Shown: piece after piece, positions 57,601-64,000 of the stretch | Layout: each line of letters starts with the position of its first letter | How positions within the stretch are numbered: the first letter of the stretch is position 1 | From: Vitis vinifera | Lineage: Eukaryota > Streptophyta > Magnoliopsida > Vitales > Vitaceae | NCBI RefSeq assembly: GCF_030704535.1 | Contig: NC_081810.1 | Span: 2,089,501 to 2,153,500 of the forward strand | Direction of reading: 5' to 3' | Length of the DNA: 64,000 nucleotides | Notes under the pieces: generated by a model | Database searches by the model: none | What the model saw: the letters and a program-made list of their open reading frames with translations, nothing else | Told to the model about the DNA's origin: nothing | Made by a program: the position numbers and the translations under genes

Positions 57601-59777
57601 TACATCCGACTTGAAACTTTTACTATTGCACTGGAGCCCCTAACAATTTCCATGATTAGCTTATGAGCCATTTTATCATTTTCAACCAGAAAATGTCCAA
57701 AAGTAAGATACTTCTATTTTTTATCATATTTAGCAACAACAAACTTCCACACAATGACATGGAAACAAAACAAATAAACACATATATACACCATCTCCTT
57801 GGAATAACAACATGATCATTATATTTAGCATCTCTTGACCAAAATGCCTGTACTATGAAAAAAAGGATAAAGGAATAAATATATAAAAATCCATTGAAAT
57901 AGATGGTAACAAAAGGAGAAATTAGCCAATGAATCAAGGTTTATGGAGAGAACACTGACTTTCTAATTGGTACTTGAAGATCCATATACATGCCATTAGC
58001 AATCCGATTCATCTGTACAACAGATTTCAAACTTTCAATTCAACTCAATATATAACACAATTAAAATCCTATTTGGTTGATGAGAAATAATAGGACAAGA
58101 AAGAAACTATATTAAAATCCTTAAGCTTAGATTTTAATTATTTAGGACTCAGAATTACAAAAATTTCCATAAGATTGAGCCTAATATACGACTTGTTTTC
58201 TTGAGTTGAGCTTTTATTTGTTTATATATGTAAGTACACACCTATGCACATGTACATATACAAGTTTGAATTGAATTTATCTTGGTGTCAAGCTCCTGAA
58301 TCCTTATTGTTCCACCCCTCACTAACATTCTCTACAATCCACATTTTGCAAAGCTCAATGTTAACTTAAATACTATTATCATGTTCTGCATGCTGAATAT
58401 CAAGCTTATCAGAGATTAAGAGCTTGGAGTTTTATTTTAAATTTTATTTTATTTTTAATAAATTAAATACAAGTTATGGAATCACGCTTCCTAGTACCTG
58501 ATCAATGAAGTATTTAGCATGCTTGATGAACATGGTAGAGGTATTCAATTAGATGGTTTGAGAAAACATGACTCCAACAAAAGTTATCAAGGCAAATAAT
58601 AGCATGGAGATCTACATCGAAAGACTCGGTATGTGTGTGTGTGCACATGCTTGCGCAAGTGTATGTACAGATCCCTTTTCCATTTCTTCCAAAAACAAAG
58701 CAACAAAAGTGGGTAATGAAATATGCGGAAAAAACAACTTAAGAAATTCACATACATGAGTTTGGCATTGGACTCCGTTGATATGATACAAATGTGCAAA
58801 CGCCCCAATCTTTCCACAACACAAAAAAAAAAAAAGGTCAGAGTTCAATATTTCATGCATCATAGTTGAAATTTAAACAAGACAGAAACAAAAATAGTAT
58901 GAATGAATAATTAAACACTTGCCCTTTTGTTTGGTTGCTGAGAAAACATAGAAAATGTTCCATAAACCAATGACCTGTTTAGTGATGAAAACAAGAGCTA
59001 TTTCTGTTTAAAAAAAAATATGAAAATGACCCAATAAAAAGTTCAATAGGTTGTTTTATAATACAGTTTTTGGAAGAAAAAAATTACTATAAATGGGTTT
59101 ATTTTCACCAAAAAAACCTCAGATAATCATTTTCAGTGCAAGAATAAGAACAATTTTATATAACTATTTTTATTTCCAGCAATGAAACTGACAGGCACGA
59201 CCAAATTTTTTGTTAAACTGGCCACATTTTAGAAGACACAACAAATATTTGACCTGTCACAAAAATTTGAGAAATTCTTTCTCAAAAGCAGTTTTTAAAA
59301 CCACCTAATACAACAAACACATTTCCTGCACCAATTCCCCTTTTTCCATTTTCAAAGACAAAATCATTCCCCTTTATTCTCACCAAACTTTCAAGTCCTC
59401 AATGACCTTTCTCATTTTCAGAAACAGGGCATATTTGAAAGCACCAATCTCAAAAACTTCAGTTTCCTTCCCTTCCCTTCCCTTCCCTCACTTTCTCAGC
59501 AACCAGATAGAAAATTGTAGAAACAAACAAAAACTCACCTCAGAATAGGATTGCATCAAAAGACCAGAAATGTCGTGCCTGTACCTGGACTCGAACCTTC
59601 CATTCAACTCAATAGCGCTTCGCTTCCATCGATGCCTACAGGCAAAACAATCCATCTGGTTCAACCCAAAGCAAAGAACAAAACATAAAAGGCAAAAAAA
59701 AAATGGAGAGAATTTTACCTCCGAATCGGTCTAAGGCTATCACGCGATGGCTGAAGAGGAACCACGTATCGATCCAT
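36700..59777 (-). CDS. WD40-repeat (transducin-like) protein, 17 exons, 448 aa
   Basis: All coding exons were placed by eye: 59777-59719, 59635-59539, 58809-58756, 56581-56552, 55439-55349, 52103-52012, 50034-49960, 47998-47922, 47081-46952, 43007-42918, 42404-42339, 41162-41071, 39200-39135, 38986-38959, 37897-37809, 37551-37425 and 36783-36700. Lengths sum to 1,347 nt (449 codons with stop), all introns are GT-AG and phases agree. The start MDRYVVPLQPSRDSLRPIRR is basic. WD-type blades are visible as LASVTKLGCLTVHDF, HKGLSDIAF...VIHLWDRR (about residue 203) and GVIYMWDLRGGR (about residue 250), followed by less regular blades to the end. It resembles the plant family I recall at At5g12920; biochemical role unknown. 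The start of exon 3 (58809) and of exon 4 (56581) are the least certain. The gene spans 23 kb because of intron insertions. Confidence 0.88.
43155..43170. repeat. Left target-site duplication of LINE (16 bp)
   Basis: ACAAAAGAACATTCAT is repeated exactly at 44515-44530 and flanks the LINE fragment. The length is typical of target-primed reverse transcription. Confidence 0.93.
43171..44514 (-). mobile_element. 5'-truncated LINE (L1-type) insertion in WD40 intron 9
   Basis: The 1,344-bp insertion is bounded by an exact 16-bp target-site duplication and has an A-rich tail on its minus strand (the T run at 43171-43180). Minus-strand frames carry the C-terminal part of an L1-like ORF2 after the reverse transcriptase: WKWIRKDWDLMSTRISFSIG, VRFWKDKWCGDFPLC, then GGWNPCFFRSFNDWEVE, the stretch that precedes the zf-RVT domain. 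Frameshifts and stops break it. The reverse transcriptase core is absent because the 5' end was lost at insertion. It lies in sense with the host gene, inside the intron between exons 9 and 10. Confidence 0.9.
44590..45420 (-). pseudogene. Decayed retrotransposon RNase H region
   Basis: Minus-strand pieces read FWWERNVRAL...NNWRSSNTIW, then FKLNFDGCALGNLG, a stop, and MGIGSVIRDLSSTMFRAFPKPFW. This order (zf-RVT end, linker, RNase H starting with FDGCALGN and GIGGVIRD-like motifs) matches the C-terminal region of plant LINE-type elements (RVT_3 domain). It is older than the neighbouring LINE, and its ends and duplication were not found. It may be one end of the same or another element disrupted before the LINE landed. 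Confidence 0.65.
46508..46660. repeat. 37-38 bp minisatellite, four units
   Basis: Units of the form CCACTCCAAAGCAATAGG followed by CCAAGAAGAAAA repeat four times with increasing divergence, in WD40 intron 9. Confidence 0.88.
49387..49830. repeat. About 200-bp tandem duplication in WD40 intron 7
   Basis: AGGTTTGGT begins units at 49387, 49581 and 49783. The first two are full (194 and 202 bp, sharing GAAAATGTCACTAGGGATGTG and ATGTTTGAAAGCTGCAATATTATTA), the third is partial. Confidence 0.88.
51154..51965. mobile_element. Solo LTR (about 812 bp) in WD40 intron 6
   Basis: The segment begins TGTAGACATCAAAA and ends TTTGTGTGTACA, with short inverted termini TGTA...TACA. It is flanked by GCAAT (51149-51153) and GTAAT (51966-51970), a 5-bp target-site duplication with one C/T change. 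It has a TATA-like TTATAAATAA near 51570 and a short internal duplication (GAAGTCAAAAGAGAATTA). No internal retroelement coding adjoins it, so it is a solo LTR left by recombination. Its right edge is only 46 bp from the exon 6 donor at 52011. Confidence 0.75.
54906..55171 (-). mobile_element. TRIM-like miniature LTR element
   Basis: Two direct repeats of about 70 bp (54906-54974 and 55103-55171) share CAATTT..C..AAAAGCTTAAGCTTGTA and ATCATGCACTCTAA. Adjacent to the right repeat is ACTTTGATACTATA, close to the complement of the TGGTATCAGAGC primer site that many small plant LTR elements use. Total length is about 270 bp. Orientation is inferred from the primer-site match. Target-site duplication not identified. 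Confidence 0.55.
55645..56045. repeat. About 220-bp direct duplication in WD40 intron 4
   Basis: A block with TTAGAACTTAGAAG, CAAAAGC(T/C)GACCTAA and CAATAGGGAAAACATA appears twice (from about 55645 and again from about 55865) with roughly 10-15 percent change. A shorter ACGTACATAAAAGGTGCC motif is also repeated inside the first copy. Confidence 0.8.
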
Positions 59778-59819
59778 GAACAGTTAACGAGACAGAGGTT
59801 TAGGGTTCTTGGGAAGAAG

Positions 59820-60535
59820 AGAGAGATTGGGAAGTATAGACGATAGAGAGAGCTTGATGGGGCTTCCCGCCTTTTTTCTTGCTAACTTACGCAGGGTTCT
59901 TGCGGCGCATAATAGTGGCAAGCCGGTCTTATCTGGCCTTGAAAAGATTAAAATTTTGAAATTCTAATTAAGAATTTTTGTCAATTTAAATGTAACAAAT
60001 ATTAATTGAATTTTAAGCCAAGACAAATATCACATTTGGATTTCATCATTTCAAATCCCAAATTTGATCTATTTGTAACTTCCCCCAAAAACAAACAGTT
60101 GTGAATTAATCTTTTTCTAGGCTCGCTTTGCCCAACTTTCCTTCTTTGAATTCCATTTTTTTTTCTATTAGAATAAAATAAAATTCTTTTTCTATTTATA
60201 TTAATGAATGTTTCTTCTCAAAAAACACATAATTTGTGAAAGCTTCGGCCAAACCAAACCGCCAATCCTCACTTTCAAGGCGTCGCATTATGAAATCGAT
60301 GACTTTATAATTTCTAATTCGCGTCTAATTTCTTTTCCTCAAGTTTCTAAGGAATCGAACAGAAAATTAATAGCTATATGGCAAAACCAAAATCAGTAGA
60401 AACAAAAGCGATCCAATCGAACATTAGATTTCCAAACATTTACATCTCCATTACTGTATCCTGAAAAGAAAGCACGGAGAGAAACACCTAGAGTGGAAAA
60501 CCTAGATTTGGTCATTTAATGTTATAGTGGAACTA
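59820..60535. other. Intergenic: WD40 promoter side and H3 3' end
   Basis: The 760 bp between the WD40 start (59777) and the H3 stop (60538), both on the minus strand, should hold the WD40 promoter and the H3 3' UTR. It has no gene. No convincing WD40 TATA box was found. Confidence 0.6.
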
Positions 60536-60537
60536 AT

Positions 60538-61195
<658 letters not shown>

Positions 61196-61199
61196 CTTG

Positions 61200-64000
61200 T
61201 TTTTTAAAACTGTTATAAAAAACGTTTTTAGTGTTTTCTGAAATAAAATTGCCTTTGAAAACTGAATTCTCAAAAACTGTTTTTTTTCTTAAAAACAAAA
61301 ATAAAAAATAATTTTTAGAACAAATAAAATAAAAAACATATTTAAAAGTTTTTTTTAAATTTAATATTTTCTCCGTAACTCTTTTTTATTTATAAAAATA
61401 TATATAAATAAAAAAGAAATTTAACAAATATAATAATAAGAGTGCGATAGATTTGATGGGAAAATGAAATTATATTTTAAGTTTTTATTTTATTTTAAAT
61501 TTGGATTATAGTTTTTATTTTATTTTAATTAAAACAAATAAGAAGATAAATTATTTTAGTAATAAACGGTTAAATATCATACTTAATGGGGATTAAGACT
61601 CATTAAGGTGATCCCTTCAATAATTGGTTAGACTTTTTAATAAAAAGAAAAAATAAATATAAAATTATAATTCAAATTTAAAACTTTTGTTAGCCCTCTA
61701 AACTAATTGTAAAAACATTGCCTATAAATATTTAAAGAAAATATCGATAATTATGCAAAATTAGACAAAGTTTATTATTTTAAATACCAAAAAAAAATAT
61801 TATTAATTCAATATTTTATAATTTATAAAGATATATTTATTTAAAAATTTCTTAATTATTTGTCCTTTTTATCTCTTATTTTCTACCAAATCTTATCCCT
61901 TCAACATCCATTCCAATTATTCTAATTTTTAAAATAAAAATAATAAATATGTGCTTAAACATAAAAATAATTTAACAATTAAATTAGTCTGTAAATATAA
62001 ATCATTTTCAACATGTTTATTTATTTTTTAAAAATTATATTTTCTTGGATTAACTTAATATTTTAAATACAAATAAATTTATATTAAAAAAAACTTATAT
62101 CCATTTTTCAAATATTTTTATAAATTTAAAAATTGTATGCATTTTTAATATAAAAAAATTTAATCATTTTTTGTTTCTTTTTTTTATTGCAATAATAATT
62201 ATAAAAAAAACATCATTTTCACGATATCATCTGCACTTTCTTCTTCATTTGGTATCCCTTACGATCTCTCCCTCTCGTTTCACATAATCCACACTTCTCT
62301 CTTCCTCTTTCATCTCAACACCTCCACTTCCCCACTCCTCTTATCTATCTCACACACATATTTGCCCACTTTTGTTGCCCATGTGATGTTCGGGTTGCAG
62401 CGTTGCCACCATCACTAACACTATTTGCGATTTGGTTCAATTTGTTGTAGGATACATTTTTTGAGAGTTTGAGTGTTTGTGGTTTGTTATTTGCAAATGT
62501 TTTTTTTTTTTCTAGGAGTGGAAATTTTAAATTTTAAAAAAGAAAGTAGAAAAATATTAATTTAAATTTTATTCATTTTGTAAACTTCAATCAAATTTAA
62601 TATAATTTAGTGATTTGGAAAAAAAAAAATACACCATTTTCCAAAAAAATGAAAATATAAATTATTATTATTTAAAAATCAAACATCTTGAAAAATATAT
62701 ATATTTAAAATTATGTATGTAAAAAATAACTAAAAATATGTCAAAGTTATTTTTTTTTTTTTAAATTATATATTTTTAGAATGTATTTTTTTTTAAATAG
62801 TTTTCTAAAAATAATAAATTTTTAGAATAATTATTAAAAAAATTAAGATAAAAAATTTTGTCAAACATTATGATAGAAAATACTCAAAATAATTTTAAAG
62901 GTATATTGGTCTCTTCATATTTTATATTTTTTCCATTAATTATGGGTCAAATCTTAATTTTTGGGCCTAATTGGGTCCAAAACACAATTATCCCATTTGA
63001 ACAATTATGAAATGTGTTTTTGAGTGTTTTATGTTCTAAAAAAGGGAAAATAGTTTTTGGAAACAACAACCAAATAGGCCTTAGTGTCTCAGCGCACTTG
63101 CATATTCGGCCCTTCAACCTTGGAGGTTTCTTTGGCCATTGAATTATGTTTGGAGCGCGGAACACTAATTGTCTTTAGGAACAAAATATTGTTTTAAAAG
63201 GCAAATATTAAAAACAGTTTTTTAATTTATTCTTTATATACAATGTAAACGTTTTCAAAAAAAAAATTATATTTAAAAAAACAAATAAAATTGAATACAA
63301 CATTATTCTTTTTATCTCTCCACAATCTAGTACCAATACGGAAAATCTTCAAATATGATTTTTCTTTAAATTATATGTATTTTTATAAATTTGTTTTAAT
63401 TTATCTGAAATTTTTCATTATAAAAATAAATTATAATTAATAAATAAAATTTATTAATTTTCAAAAATAATTTGAAACTTTAAAATCGATTTAATTAGTT
63501 GTAAAAAGTGATACAATTCAAAAACATTAAAAAGTAATAGATGAAAATTATTTTAAATGACTTTGTTAGTTTTTTTTTACATATATCATATTTTTATAAA
63601 TTTTTTAATTAAATAAATAATTCTTAAATTAAGTGAGATTCAATGTTTTTGATTTACTAACGAAATGAGTAGTTTTAAAAAACAGCTTAAAACTTAAATA
63701 GTGACCCTACTAATACTAAAAAAATTTATACAAAAATTAGTTTAGAAAAACTTTATTGTTTATTTTTTTACATATAATCATTATTTTTCAGTTTTTTTAA
63801 CTAGATAAAATAAATTCCAAATAAAACACGATTTAATGCATTAGATTCATTAACGAGTCTAAATTTTTTAAAGTAAAGCTCAAGTAATAAATCAATTAAT
63901 ATCATAAAATTATGAATAATAATTAGTTTATAATGACTTTATTATTTCTTTTTTGTACATAGTTACATTTTTTATAAAATTTCTCATTAAGAAAATAAAC
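61200..64000. other. AT-rich DNA with no visible gene
   Basis: Highly A/T-rich with many long A and T runs, stops in all frames and no recognised motif. A pyrimidine-rich patch at about 62220-62480 stands out in base composition only. Confidence 0.6.

Noticed and set aside
62220-62480. Pyrimidine-rich patch as a promoter
   Set aside because: No coding sequence follows on either strand and no TATA box or other promoter motif is present.

Overview
The window is nuclear DNA of a dicot plant. It is AT-rich and intron-rich, has plant gene families and GT-AG introns, and carries several kinds of plant transposon. The gene content and repeat types fit a woody eudicot, most likely grapevine (Vitis). 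That species call is inference from family resemblance and was not tested.

Layout. (1) 1-850: first exon of a DUF1680/GH127 glycoside hydrolase on the minus strand, running off the left edge. (2) 2.7-3.5 kb: a decayed Ty1/copia gag-protease relic. (3) 3,514-14,330: a complete, young Ty3/gypsy element with 969-bp LTRs and a perfect 5-bp target-site duplication. It has dual RNase H domains and a three-exon antisense ORF, both typical of the Tat/Retand lineage. (4) 16.8-24.9 kb: two tandem UGT92-type glycosyltransferases with a non-autonomous hAT element between them. (5) 27.4-29.8 kb: a two-exon DUF641/IRK-interacting-protein-like gene. (6) 35.5 kb and 60.5 kb: two intronless histone H3.1 genes encoding the same protein in opposite orientation, with related promoters. 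(7) 36.7-59.8 kb: a 17-exon WD40 gene. Every exon was reconstructed with consistent phases (448 aa), and its introns hold a 5'-truncated LINE, an RNase H relic, a solo LTR, a TRIM-like element and several local duplications. (8) 61.2-64 kb: AT-rich DNA with no visible gene.

The host genes (DUF1680, UGT92, DUF641/IRKI, H3, WD40) are those I recall from Arabidopsis At5g12890-At5g12960, so this looks like an old conserved block that has grown by transposon insertion. The genes do not form a pathway; the H3 genes are typical S-phase genes and the UGTs act on small molecules.

The most interesting signals are in the gypsy element. Its gag-pol frame is one continuous reading frame broken by two stops, and the second stop (UAG between protease and reverse transcriptase) sits in the exact CAA-UAG-CAA-UUA context of tobamovirus-type leaky stops. 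On the opposite strand, a spliced 743-aa ORF with clean splice sites and its own upstream TATA box ends tail-to-tail with pol.
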